Assembly (NCBI GenBank): GCA_019090295.1
Contig: JAHRWG010000260.1
Location: 1 to 7,193 of the forward strand
Source of the DNA: Cycloclasticus sp.
GTDB taxonomy: Bacteria; Pseudomonadota; Gammaproteobacteria; Methylococcales; Cycloclasticaceae
Length of the DNA stretch: 7,193 nt
Direction: 5' to 3'
Shown here in pieces: positions 1-7,168 of the stretch; the first letter of the stretch is position 1, and every line of letters starts with the position of its first letter. A model generated the notes under the pieces. The model ran no database searches, was not told the origin of the DNA, and saw only the letters and a program-made list of their open reading frames with translations. The translations under genes and the position numbers were made by a program.

Positions 1-1817
1 CTAATTAACCTAGGGTCGCCTAAGACTAATACTCCACAGTCTGTTTGATCTCGAATCAAGCGACCAGCTCCTTGCTTTAAACTGATCACTGCCTGAGGCA
101 ACTGCAATTTTGCAAAAGCATCCTCTCCGGATTTTTTACAAGCTGATATGCGAGCTTGGATAACCGGATCAGAGGGTACTGCAAAGGGTAGTTTATCAAT
201 TACTACACAACACAGATCATCACCTCGAACATCAACCCCTTCCCAAAAACTGGCTGTTCCTAACAACACGGCTTTATCTAAACGACGAAACTTATCCAGC
301 ATTTGCTGCTTAGGCAGCTCACCTTGAATCAATAATTTGAACGCTGTGTTGTCGGCCAGCAGTGTGGCGGTTTCTTGCAAAGCACGGTGGCTAGTAAAAA
401 GAAAAAAGGCTCGGCCTTTACTGGCCTCTAATACCGGTATTATTTTTTCAACCATACTCGCGGTGTATGACGAGTCTCTAGGCTCAGGCAGCCCATCAGG
501 TATATACATAAGGGACTGGTGAACATAATCAAAGGGGCTATCCCATAAGCCTGTTGTTGCATCTTCAATACCCAATCTCTTGGTAAAGAAATCAAAATTT
601 TTATTCACCGACAACGTGGCCGATGTAAAGACCCAGCTGGCCTCTGATGCAAAGGCGAAACTGGAAAAGGTTTTGGAAATATCCAACGGTGTTCTGCTAA
701 AACTAAATGTTTTATGAAACGTTTCAAACCACTGTATCCAGTCTTCCTGCTCATTTCCAGAGAACAGTTTAAAGCGCATCAAAATATCTTCGCTCCTCTT
801 CCAGCAAGATTCTAAGCCCTTAGAGCGAACAGCGACATCGGCTAACACCTTGACCAGTTGTTCGAGCCTATCAATAAAGCAGTTCAATGAGTGGGAAAAA
901 CCATGGTAATCGTCCAACTCGACCCACGAGCCTTTCAATGATTGACTGGGCATTAGTTTACGCATTTCTCGTAAATCTTCATTCAATACATGTGTTAAGT
1001 CGATTAACGCTGGCATATCAGATGCCACTTGCAATTGCTCACGGCTTATATCTGACAGCAAGGTGATCACTTGTCGTGCACTGACAGAAACGCCCAGAAA
1101 ACGTGACGCCGTATCAATAAGTTGATGCGCTTCATCAACAATAATCACCTCTGCCTCAGGTAACAGTTGCCCAAACCCATCATCTTTTAAGGCCCAATCA
1201 GCGCAGAGTAAGTGATGATTAACGATTAAGACATCAACTTCCTGTGCTACTCTCCTGGCTTTTAATGGGAAACACTCTGCCACCATCGGACAGTCTTGCC
1301 CAATGCAATTATCACTGGTAGAGGTAACAAGTGGCCACACAAACGCATCTTCAGCTATACCGGATACTTCAACAATATCGCCATCGTTAGTTTGCTTAGA
1401 CCAGCGCTGAATATCGGCCAGTTCTGCCTCGAGTGCTTTATCAAACCCCGCCTTTTGGATATGTGCCTGTTCCAAACGATACAAACATAAGTAATTTGAC
1501 CGGCCTTTTAAAACGGCACCTTGTACTGGCACTTTTAATACATCACGTACTAATGGAAAATCTTTTTCAAAAATTTGGTCTTGAAGGTTTCGTGTTCCCG
1601 TTGAAATAATGGTTTTTTTGCCAGACAAGATAGCCGGAATAAGGTATGCAAATGTTTTTCCTGTTCCTGTTCCTGCTTCCGCAACTAGGTGTGTTTTTCT
1701 GTCAATAGCGTCACTAATAGCAACCGCCATCGACAGCTGCCCTTCACGTAGCCGAAACCCGTCGATGTGTTTGACCAACTCACCATCAGAGCTAAATATT
1801 GTATTGAGATCTTGCAA
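1..1817 (-). CDS. yoaA: YoaA-type ATP-dependent DNA helicase (XPD/DinG family, Fe-S), 3' end cut by window
   Basis: This is a superfamily 2 helicase of the XPD/DinG group, expected to unwind DNA 5'-3' using ATP. E. coli YoaA works with the clamp-loader subunit HolC in tolerance of replication-blocking damage. Numbered from the proposed start, 605 residues are visible. They include a Q-motif region (R24-Q27), Walker A AGTGTGKT (48-55), four cysteines placed as the Fe-S ligands (C111 in GRSNYLC, then C171, C176 and C182), the DEAH box (228-231), TSATL (398-402), FWEGVDVRGDD (from 524) and the arginine-finger motif QGAGRLIRD (582-590). E. coli YoaA has about 636 residues, so roughly 30-40 C-terminal residues lie beyond base 1. 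The frame is closed by a stop at 1872-1874, and no ATG or GTG precedes the Walker A region except Met30, which would remove the Q motif. TTG at 1817 is therefore the best start. It lies 17 nt after the previous stop and has no clear Shine-Dalgarno sequence, suggesting translational coupling. DinG is the main alternative name, but the spacing and wording of the motifs match YoaA better. Confidence 0.93.
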   Translation of the reverse strand, partial: MQDLNTIFSSDGELVKHIDGFRLREGQLSMAVAISDAIDRKTHLVAEAGTGTGKTFAYLIPAILSGKKTIISTGTRNLQDQIFEKDFPLVRDVLKVPVQGAVLKGRSNYLCLYRLEQAHIQKAGFDKALEAELADIQRWSKQTNDGDIVEVSGIAEDAFVWPLVTSTSDNCIGQDCPMVAECFPLKARRVAQEVDVLIVNHHLLCADWALKDDGFGQLLPEAEVIIVDEAHQLIDTASRFLGVSVSARQVITLLSDISREQLQVASDMPALIDLTHVLNEDLREMRKLMPSQSLKGSWVELDDYHGFSHSLNCFIDRLEQLVKVLADVAVRSKGLESCWKRSEDILMRFKLFSGNEQEDWIQWFETFHKTFSFSRTPLDISKTFSSFAFASEASWVFTSATLSVNKNFDFFTKRLGIEDATTGLWDSPFDYVHQSLMYIPDGLPEPRDSSYTASMVEKIIPVLEASKGRAFFLFTSHRALQETATLLADNTAFKLLIQGELPKQQMLDKFRRLDKAVLLGTASFWEGVDVRGDDLCCVVIDKLPFAVPSDPVIQARISACKKSGEDAFAKLQLPQAVISLKQGAGRLIRDQTDCGVLVLGDPRLI

Positions 1818-1834
1818 CTGGATACCGTTATTTT

Positions 1835-2332
1835 TTAACTGTTTATTAAGGGCATGACTAAGCCATCTTCTTTAGTCCAAATTAATTGGGCAATATTCCT
1901 GAATTTAGCCACCGACATCGCACCACGTTTTATTCTGCTCGTGTTGCCACCCATATTAGCTTCAATGCCTTCACGCGTTGCCTCAAATATTTCAGTGGCT
2001 TGATAACTATCGTTCATTAACACCAGAACCACTGAGTCCCATTCCTTATCAAACTTTAACTGCCCTAATCGTTGGCCTCTAAAGTTATCATTAAAAATAG
2101 CTCGTGCTTTAATTTGTACTCGCTCAATGCCCTCTGAGTGACGACGCACGGCATCAAACCCTTGTGACCGATCATCTGATAGCTCTAGGCCCAGATAACG
2201 GCAAGCATCATATTCAGCTATTTCGTTACTAACACCGGGTAATGGCTTGCCTGTCATTTGCTTAAAGTCAGCTGCTAATTGCCTAGCTTGTTCTATAAGC
2301 TTATTAATTGAATATACGTTATCAATGTCCAT
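1835..2332 (-). CDS. Uncharacterised 165-aa protein, PD-(D/E)XK nuclease-like pattern
   Basis: I do not recognise a characterised relative; it may belong to a domain-of-unknown-function family (perhaps DUF6998, from memory and unchecked). It is a soluble protein with no signal peptide or membrane segment. An N-terminal helix (about 8-27) is followed by NEIAEYDACRYLGLEL (36-51), then GFDAV (58-62), RVQIKAR (71-77) and a hydrophobic strand WDSVVLVLMND (98-108). An acidic helix, an Asp before a strand, and a Q-x-K strand recall the restriction-endonuclease-like fold; the candidate catalytic residues are E37 or E40, D60, Q73 and K75. That assignment is inference. ATG at 2332 is chosen because it lies 4 nt after the lpoP stop. 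A longer reading from 2380 would overlap the end of lpoP by 44 nt and adds 16 residues unlike a normal N-terminus. It sits between the lipoprotein gene and yoaA in a tight same-strand run, so it may act with the helicase. Confidence 0.8.
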   Translation of the reverse strand: MDIDNVYSINKLIEQARQLAADFKQMTGKPLPGVSNEIAEYDACRYLGLELSDDRSQGFDAVRRHSEGIERVQIKARAIFNDNFRGQRLGQLKFDKEWDSVVLVLMNDSYQATEIFEATREGIEANMGGNTSRIKRGAMSVAKFRNIAQLIWTKEDGLVMPLINS

Positions 2333-2336
2333 GCAA

Positions 2337-2876
2337 TTAAAATAATTTTTTCGCGCTGTCCATCGCTCGCGTTGCGGCATCAGGCTGCCCTAGACGAGTA
2401 AAGTTTTCTGCTATCAAACGCCAATTATCTCTTTGCAACAAGCTATTATTTTTGGCTAACATATTAGACTTCTTTGCAAGACTGATAGACATTTCATATT
2501 GAGACTGGGAGAAGCGAGCCTTCGCTAGTGCATGCCAAATTTTTGGATCACTGGGTGATATGCGTACGGCCCTTTCTAAGGTTAAAACAGCTAAGCCATA
2601 CTCACCACTTTCACTTTTTTTCTGCGCTCCATCTAGCAGCGCAATAACGGCAGGGTTTTGACTGGTTAGTCTGTCCGTTTCATAAGCAAATGGTTCAATT
2701 TTTTCTGGTGGCTCAAGCGCGAAAACATCAGCCGTTGTACCAGACTGCTGGGCCGGCGTGTAAACATTCTGACCCGCTTGCCCAACAGGTGCAGGCACTT
2801 GGTGATACATCGACATGTCTGCACAGGCGGATAAAAGTAACGACAATAGGACTGGAAATAAAAGTTTAGCGTTCAT
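2337..2876 (-). CDS. lpoP: TPR outer-membrane lipoprotein, LpoP-like activator of PBP1b
   Basis: This is probably a periplasm-facing outer-membrane lipoprotein that stimulates the adjacent PBP1b. In Pseudomonas aeruginosa the TPR lipoprotein LpoP, encoded with ponB, does this job in place of E. coli LpoB. The sequence shows a 17-residue signal peptide with a lipobox LLSAC, making C18 the lipidated residue. Ala at +2 avoids the inner-membrane retention signal. Residues 20-74 form a Pro/Gln/Thr-containing, likely flexible linker. They are followed by TPR-like helical pairs at about 75-107, 112-140 and 151-178, including the stretch GLAVLTLERAVRISP. The 179-residue length suits a small activator. 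The ATG directly abuts the mrcB TAA with no intervening base, and no good Shine-Dalgarno sequence is visible, so expression is probably coupled to mrcB. The TPR lipoprotein call is firm; the LpoP function rests on domain type and position. Confidence 0.82.
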   Translation of the reverse strand: MNAKLLFPVLLSLLLSACADMSMYHQVPAPVGQAGQNVYTPAQQSGTTADVFALEPPEKIEPFAYETDRLTSQNPAVIALLDGAQKKSESGEYGLAVLTLERAVRISPSDPKIWHALAKARFSQSQYEMSISLAKKSNMLAKNNSLLQRDNWRLIAENFTRLGQPDAATRAMDSAKKLF

Positions 2877-2890
2877 TTAATGATCATTAA
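2877..2890. repeat. Perfect 14-bp palindrome TTAATGATCATTAA at the mrcB/lpoP junction
   Basis: The 14 bases read identically on both strands. They include the mrcB stop codon and end at the base before the lpoP ATG. A palindrome this AT-rich without a loop would not make a stable RNA hairpin. It could be a dimeric-protein site or simply chance, since it also encodes the last codons of PBP1b. Confidence 0.5.
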
Positions 2891-5237
2891 TTAAGTTATT
2901 AAACCAGCTGCCAGCACGCTCAAGTGTTCTTGTCACTGGATCTATGCACGGTGATAGTTCTTTAGGAGCTGAGCCACTAATAAATGGATATTGTACAGCA
3001 TCAGAACAAAACTGATTGGCACGATATCCATCGGGGTCAACCCACTCAAACACTATCTCGTTCGGCTTATTTAGCTCTAAGGGCTCTTTTGAAATAGTTT
3101 TCATAACACTTGACCACACTTCTAAGGCCCCATTCGAACCCGTTAGCTTTGAGGGTTTATTATCATCCAACCCTAGCCAAACCACGGCAAGATAATCGCC
3201 TGCAAACCCCGCAAACCAACTGTCCCTTAAATCATCTGTTGTCCCTGTCTTACCAGCTAACTTAAAATGCCTTGGAAAGTGCTGATAGGCCCGTCGCCCC
3301 GTGCCTTTTAACATGACCTGTTGTAAGGCCGTATTGACTAAAAATACAGCCGATGGATCAGCGACTTGCTGAACCGCTAGTGGATAGCCTTGCAGTGCCT
3401 TATGATCGACGGAGGAGACGGATTGAATCGACCTTAAGTGGCTAAAAAAACCTTCACCAGCGAAGGTTTGATACATTTGTGCTACCTCTAGTGGTGACAT
3501 CGACAAGCTTCCCAATAACAAAGAAGGGTATGGTTTTATTTCTCGCCTAACACCCAATTCTTCTAACGTACGCTTAACCATGGGAACTTTAAGTGCCATA
3601 CCTAACCTAACCGCCGATAAGTTATATGAGTGCACCAGTGCGTCTTGCAGCATTACTTGCCCATGCTCAAGATGGTCATAATTTTGCGGTTGCCAGCGCT
3701 CACCTGAACGCTGCTTTAACGTAATAGAAGTATCATCAACAAAACTGGTTAACGTGTATTTTTTCGGCTGAGATAACGCTGTTAAATACACGGCTGGTTT
3801 AACCAGTGACCCTATCGGCCTAACGGCATCTAAAGCACGATTAAAACCACTAAAACGTGGATTTCTATCCCCAATGACTGCCACTATCTCACCACCGATA
3901 CGCCGTGTAATAACCATGGCTCCTTGGAGTTTGCCTTTTTCAATACCATGTTTTTTATTAAGCATCGTTAGCTTTTGTTTAAACAGGTGTTCAGCGGTTG
4001 TCTGGATACGGTAGTCTAACGTTGAGAATATATTTAGCCCACTTGAACGCAGGTCCTCATCATTATATTCACGGCTTAATTGTCGTTTAACAAGGTCTAA
4101 AAAAGCAGGAAAGCGTGCGTGACTTATTTTTTTTACTAACGATATTCCTAAAGGGTGACGCTTAGCTATTTGTCGCTGTTGGTTAGGCAAAACACCCTGA
4201 CGAACCATTTCATCCAACACTAAGTCTCTGCGTTTACGTGCGCGCTCTGGATGTCGCCTAGGGTCATAATAGGACGGCCCCTTAACAAGGCCGACCAATA
4301 AAGCAACCTGGTGAGGCTTTAAGTCATGCAGAGGTGTATTAAAATAAAACACACTGGCCATCGCAAAACCATTGATCGAACGCTCACCATCTTGGCCTAA
4401 AAAAACCTCATTAATGTAGGCTTCTAGAATTTCATTTTTTTCATAATGAAATTCAATAATAAGGGCCATCAATGCTTCTTTTACCTTACGTGCCAGACTT
4501 CTCTCTGCATTTAGGTAAAAATTCTTAATCAATTGCTGGGTTAGTGTACTGCCACCTTGTACAACACCCCCCGCCTTCATATTGACCCAAAACGCACGGG
4601 CAATTGATTTAATAGATACCCCTTGGTGTTGGTGAAACCCTCTGTCTTCTACGGCTATCAAACCATCAATTAAGGTTTGCGGAACATCATTAAATTTAAC
4701 GAGCAACCTATCTTCTTTATGGCTAGAGTAAAAGCTTCCCACTTGTACCGGCTCAAAGCGAAGAAGCGGCTCAAGAGTATTAGTTACAGTGTTTTTAATC
4801 GATTGTACTGATCCGGCATGGAAAAAGATATTGACCGTTTTAGGTGTTTCTTGGCCATCAAAAAAGTTGAAAGAACGGGTTCTCAAGAAGTACCCATTGC
4901 CAGAACGTCGATAACTCCCAGGTGTTAAACGCTGATGAGTCGTCTGCTGGTAATGCAGATCTTGAAGTAATTTTTCAAATTGATTCGCTGATAGTGCAAG
5001 CCCCTGATAAACCTCAACTGGGCTAGCATAAACATGTGCAGGAAGCTCCCAACGTTTCCCTTCGAACTTAGATCGAACAATATTGTCTAGATATAGGACA
5101 TAGGCTAAACCTAGCAGTAAAATAAACCCTGTTACCTTATAAAGTAAGCCCTTAAATGTTTTTTTTACTGAAACATTTTTCTTACGTTTTAGTGGGTTTT
5201 TTTTCGCTGCTCGAGGAGTGTTTTTTTGCTTGGCCAT
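2877..5237 (-). CDS. mrcB: Penicillin-binding protein 1B, bifunctional glycosyltransferase/transpeptidase
   Basis: This class A PBP polymerises lipid II into glycan strands and cross-links the peptides, anchored in the inner membrane with its domains in the periplasm. The 786-residue protein has a Lys/Arg-rich cytoplasmic tail (1-35), one membrane segment (about 36-50) and a UB2H-like regulatory domain (about 55-150). The GT51 domain (about 170-345) carries the catalytic Glu197 in EDRGF, the motif GGSTLTQQLIKNF (228-240) and a second Glu at 254. The transpeptidase domain (about 435-715) carries S477-x-x-K480, SYN (537-539) and KTGT (663-666). Two cysteines in the C-terminal tail (C744, C764) could form a disulfide, as proposed for other PBP1b proteins. 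All catalytic residues are present. ATG 5237 has an in-frame TAG two codons upstream, so it is the first possible ATG; the Shine-Dalgarno sequence is weak. It heads the run mrcB-lpoP-nuclease-like gene-yoaA. The length is slightly below the 844 residues of E. coli PBP1b. Confidence 0.97.
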   Translation of the reverse strand: MAKQKNTPRAAKKNPLKRKKNVSVKKTFKGLLYKVTGFILLLGLAYVLYLDNIVRSKFEGKRWELPAHVYASPVEVYQGLALSANQFEKLLQDLHYQQTTHQRLTPGSYRRSGNGYFLRTRSFNFFDGQETPKTVNIFFHAGSVQSIKNTVTNTLEPLLRFEPVQVGSFYSSHKEDRLLVKFNDVPQTLIDGLIAVEDRGFHQHQGVSIKSIARAFWVNMKAGGVVQGGSTLTQQLIKNFYLNAERSLARKVKEALMALIIEFHYEKNEILEAYINEVFLGQDGERSINGFAMASVFYFNTPLHDLKPHQVALLVGLVKGPSYYDPRRHPERARKRRDLVLDEMVRQGVLPNQQRQIAKRHPLGISLVKKISHARFPAFLDLVKRQLSREYNDEDLRSSGLNIFSTLDYRIQTTAEHLFKQKLTMLNKKHGIEKGKLQGAMVITRRIGGEIVAVIGDRNPRFSGFNRALDAVRPIGSLVKPAVYLTALSQPKKYTLTSFVDDTSITLKQRSGERWQPQNYDHLEHGQVMLQDALVHSYNLSAVRLGMALKVPMVKRTLEELGVRREIKPYPSLLLGSLSMSPLEVAQMYQTFAGEGFFSHLRSIQSVSSVDHKALQGYPLAVQQVADPSAVFLVNTALQQVMLKGTGRRAYQHFPRHFKLAGKTGTTDDLRDSWFAGFAGDYLAVVWLGLDDNKPSKLTGSNGALEVWSSVMKTISKEPLELNKPNEIVFEWVDPDGYRANQFCSDAVQYPFISGSAPKELSPCIDPVTRTLERAGSWFNNLINDH
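5159..5227 (-). other. Cluster of three A7-A8 homopolymer tracts in the 5' coding region of mrcB
   Basis: On the coding strand, runs of A7 (5227-5221), A8 (5204-5197) and A8 (5166-5159) fall within the first 80 nt of mrcB. They encode Lys-rich parts of the cytoplasmic tail (QKN, KKN, VKKT). The first two read in frame as A-AAA-AAC, which resembles a -1 slippery heptamer. Any slippage would give a short, out-of-frame product or mixed transcripts. The Lys-rich composition alone may explain the runs. Confidence 0.55.
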
Positions 5238-5287
5238 AGTCTATTTAGATGAGATAAATCAGCAGTAAGCGGAAATAGCCCCACTGA

Positions 5288-5315
5288 GTTATATCATGCC
5301 ATAAAGCAAGCTCAA
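5288..5315 (-). promoter_or_regulatory. Putative sigma70 extended -10 promoter for mrcB
   Basis: Reading the minus strand, TTGAGC (5315-5310) and TATAAC (5293-5288) are 16 nt apart, and a TG dinucleotide one base upstream of the -10 box (5296-5295) makes it an extended -10 element. Transcription would start near 5281 and give a leader of about 44 nt before the mrcB ATG. The -35 element overlaps the stop codon of the EAL gene. No terminator is visible in the 74-bp gap, so read-through from upstream may add to mrcB expression. This is by-eye motif matching only. Confidence 0.45.
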
Positions 5316-7153
5316 CTGGTCAGTAATGTTTCAATCTTAAAGGGTTCATTAGACAAGTTTTTCAAGGAAATATGGCTATTTTCTAATAATTCAGTGTCCG
5401 GCTTACCCAGTAAGTAACCTTGGACAAAATCCACCCCAAATTCTTGCAATAAGAGTAATGTTTCCGTATTAGAAACATACTCTGCTATCGCTTTTTTCCC
5501 TAAACTATGAGAGATATCAATCATAGACTTAACAAGGACTTGGTCTGCGGTATCAACCGATAAATTACTGATAAATTGCCCATCAATTTTCAAGTAATCA
5601 ACGGGGAAATTTTTAAGGTAATTAAATGAGCTAAAACCGGCACCAAAATCATCCAGTGCAAAACGGCACCCTAATGCGCGTATTCTAGAGACCATAGCAC
5701 GCGTTTTTTCAAAATTATTGACGGCAGCTGTTTCTGTAATTTCAAAAGTTAACCGCGAAGGTGACACCCAGCTAGACTCAAGTTTCTTTTTAATAACCGG
5801 CAACAGAAAGTCACCTTGTAAGGCATGACTGGAGAGGTTAATTGTAAAACAAATCTCTTCTTTAGATTTAGGCAGCGCTGCAATATAGTCAATGGCATGC
5901 GAAACAACCCACAAATCTATATGGTGAATAAGGCCCATTCGTTCAGCAACAGGAATAAACACGGCTGGACTTAATAACTCGCCACCTTCACCGACAATCC
6001 GAACCAATGTTTCATAATGACTCACATGACCATTCTTGGCGTTGACAACCGGTTGAAACACTAAACGAAAAGCATCATTTTTAAGGGCGTCTCTAATTTT
6101 AGGGGCCCACTGAGCATCATCCCTCAAACTCATGAGCTGTTCATTTTCACCCTCGTACAAACAGACTCTATTGCGGCCTAATGTCTTAGCTGTATAACAT
6201 GCATGGTCAGCCTTAGACATTAGTTCACTCGGCCGTTTTATTTTTTCAAGTGGTGCTAAAACAGCCACTCCAATACTCGCCGACATGTTATAGGTATTTT
6301 CACCCAGTTTAAAATCAAACTCATCTAATGTCAGCCTCAAGTGCTCTGCGACATCCAAAGATTCTTGCTTGCTCGTTTTACTAAGTAATACTTGAAATAA
6401 GTTTGAGCCCACACGTGCAATAAAAGCTTTTGTATCAAGTGTTGAGCGAATTAAAGTCGCTATTTCAACCAATAGCTCATCCCCAGCTTGATGACCTTGG
6501 ATATCGTTAACCACCTTAAACTGGTCTAAATCAACATTAAGAAGTGCACCATGCTGTTTAAAGTTGTTGCAACGAAGAATGGCAAAATCCAATGCTTTCT
6601 CCAAGCCACTTCTATTAGATAGACCTGTTAATTCGTCATGAGCAACTAAATATTGTAAGCGAGCTTCCATGATGCGTCGCTCGGATAACTCACCGACAAG
6701 TTTCTCTTCATTGGATAATCGAAAATCTCGTTCTACTTTCAAAGCAATTGCTAGGCTTATTAACGGTGATATTTCATGCGCTTCATTGGGGTAATGAATG
6801 ATAGTTGCCGCATTAGCGTCATGGCACTTAACCATTAATTCATCACCAATTCTGGTCTCTTTTTCGGCTAAGAAAATTAATGGAATTGCATCATGTCCAT
6901 CTAAGGTGGTTAATAGCTGACAGAGTTTTAACGCATCACTACCCGGAAGTTTGTAACTTAAAAGAATACCGCCGAGTTCATTAATTTTCCCCTGAAACGG
7001 TCGAATAAGATCAAAGACTTGATCTTGATCACTTGCACACAACAATTTACGATAACCCGCAGCTGAAAGAAGGTCTTTTAGCCGAGACATATGCCCATCA
7101 TCCGGCTCTATGATTAAGAGATACTGGGACTGCAGTTGTTCTAAGCTGTTCAT
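5312..7153 (-). CDS. REC-like/GGDEF/EAL protein, probable c-di-GMP phosphodiesterase with degenerate cyclase
   Basis: This is a cytoplasmic 613-residue cyclic-di-GMP signalling protein with no signal peptide or membrane helix. Residues 10-135 have a receiver-like pattern, with acidic EPDD at 16-19 and YKLPG at 67-71. Ser66 sits where the phosphoacceptor Asp is expected, and the usual conserved Thr/Ser and Lys appear absent, so phosphorylation is doubtful. A helical linker (about 137-170) leads to a GGDEF domain (about 171-335) that keeps DELTGLSNR but has GSNLF (249-253) in place of GGDEF, so cyclase activity is unlikely. The EAL domain (about 350-590) reads ETL at 381-383 and keeps N439, E471, E474, D501, D502, K522, E558 and QGY (578-580), the metal and catalytic set of active phosphodiesterases. 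It probably hydrolyses c-di-GMP, with the front domains sensing or regulating. It lies 74 bp upstream of mrcB on the same strand. ATG 7153 has an in-frame TAG two codons upstream and an AAAGAG sequence 9 nt away. Confidence 0.93.
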   Translation of the reverse strand: MNSLEQLQSQYLLIIEPDDGHMSRLKDLLSAAGYRKLLCASDQDQVFDLIRPFQGKINELGGILLSYKLPGSDALKLCQLLTTLDGHDAIPLIFLAEKETRIGDELMVKCHDANAATIIHYPNEAHEISPLISLAIALKVERDFRLSNEEKLVGELSERRIMEARLQYLVAHDELTGLSNRSGLEKALDFAILRCNNFKQHGALLNVDLDQFKVVNDIQGHQAGDELLVEIATLIRSTLDTKAFIARVGSNLFQVLLSKTSKQESLDVAEHLRLTLDEFDFKLGENTYNMSASIGVAVLAPLEKIKRPSELMSKADHACYTAKTLGRNRVCLYEGENEQLMSLRDDAQWAPKIRDALKNDAFRLVFQPVVNAKNGHVSHYETLVRIVGEGGELLSPAVFIPVAERMGLIHHIDLWVVSHAIDYIAALPKSKEEICFTINLSSHALQGDFLLPVIKKKLESSWVSPSRLTFEITETAAVNNFEKTRAMVSRIRALGCRFALDDFGAGFSSFNYLKNFPVDYLKIDGQFISNLSVDTADQVLVKSMIDISHSLGKKAIAEYVSNTETLLLLQEFGVDFVQGYLLGKPDTELLENSHISLKNLSNEPFKIETLLTS

Positions 7154-7162
7154 AAGCTATTG

Positions 7163-7168
7163 CTCTTT
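7163..7168 (-). promoter_or_regulatory. Probable ribosome binding site of the EAL gene
   Basis: AAAGAG on the minus strand lies 9 nt upstream of the ATG at 7153, a workable Shine-Dalgarno position. It is the clearest ribosome binding site in the window. The rest of the visible leader, out to base 7193, is very AT-rich with a TAA-repeat run. I could not pick out a trustworthy promoter there because the -35 region may lie outside the window. Confidence 0.5.

Noticed and set aside
337..522. Plus-strand open frame of 61 codons
   Set aside because: It lies wholly inside the yoaA helicase coding sequence on the opposite strand and has no recognisable features.
1296..1490. Plus-strand open frame of 64 codons
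   Set aside because: It is antisense to the Fe-S cluster region of yoaA, with no domain or ribosome binding site.
1609..1857. Plus-strand open frame of 82 codons
   Set aside because: It is antisense to the yoaA N-terminus and Walker A region, and its composition looks like a shadow frame.
1835..1874. Programmed -1 frameshift fusing the nuclease-like protein to the YoaA helicase
   Set aside because: The helicase frame is -1 relative to the upstream gene and open across its end, but I found no in-frame slippery heptamer or obvious stimulatory structure there. A UUG start with coupling is simpler.
1835..2380. Longer start at 2380 for the nuclease-like protein
   Set aside because: It would overlap lpoP by 44 nt and adds a 16-residue stretch with no sign of a natural N-terminus. 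ATG 2332 lies 4 nt after the lpoP stop and fits the operon better.
5238..5311. Rho-independent terminator after the EAL gene
   Set aside because: No GC-rich stem followed by a T-run is visible on the minus strand; only a weak imperfect pairing could be drawn.
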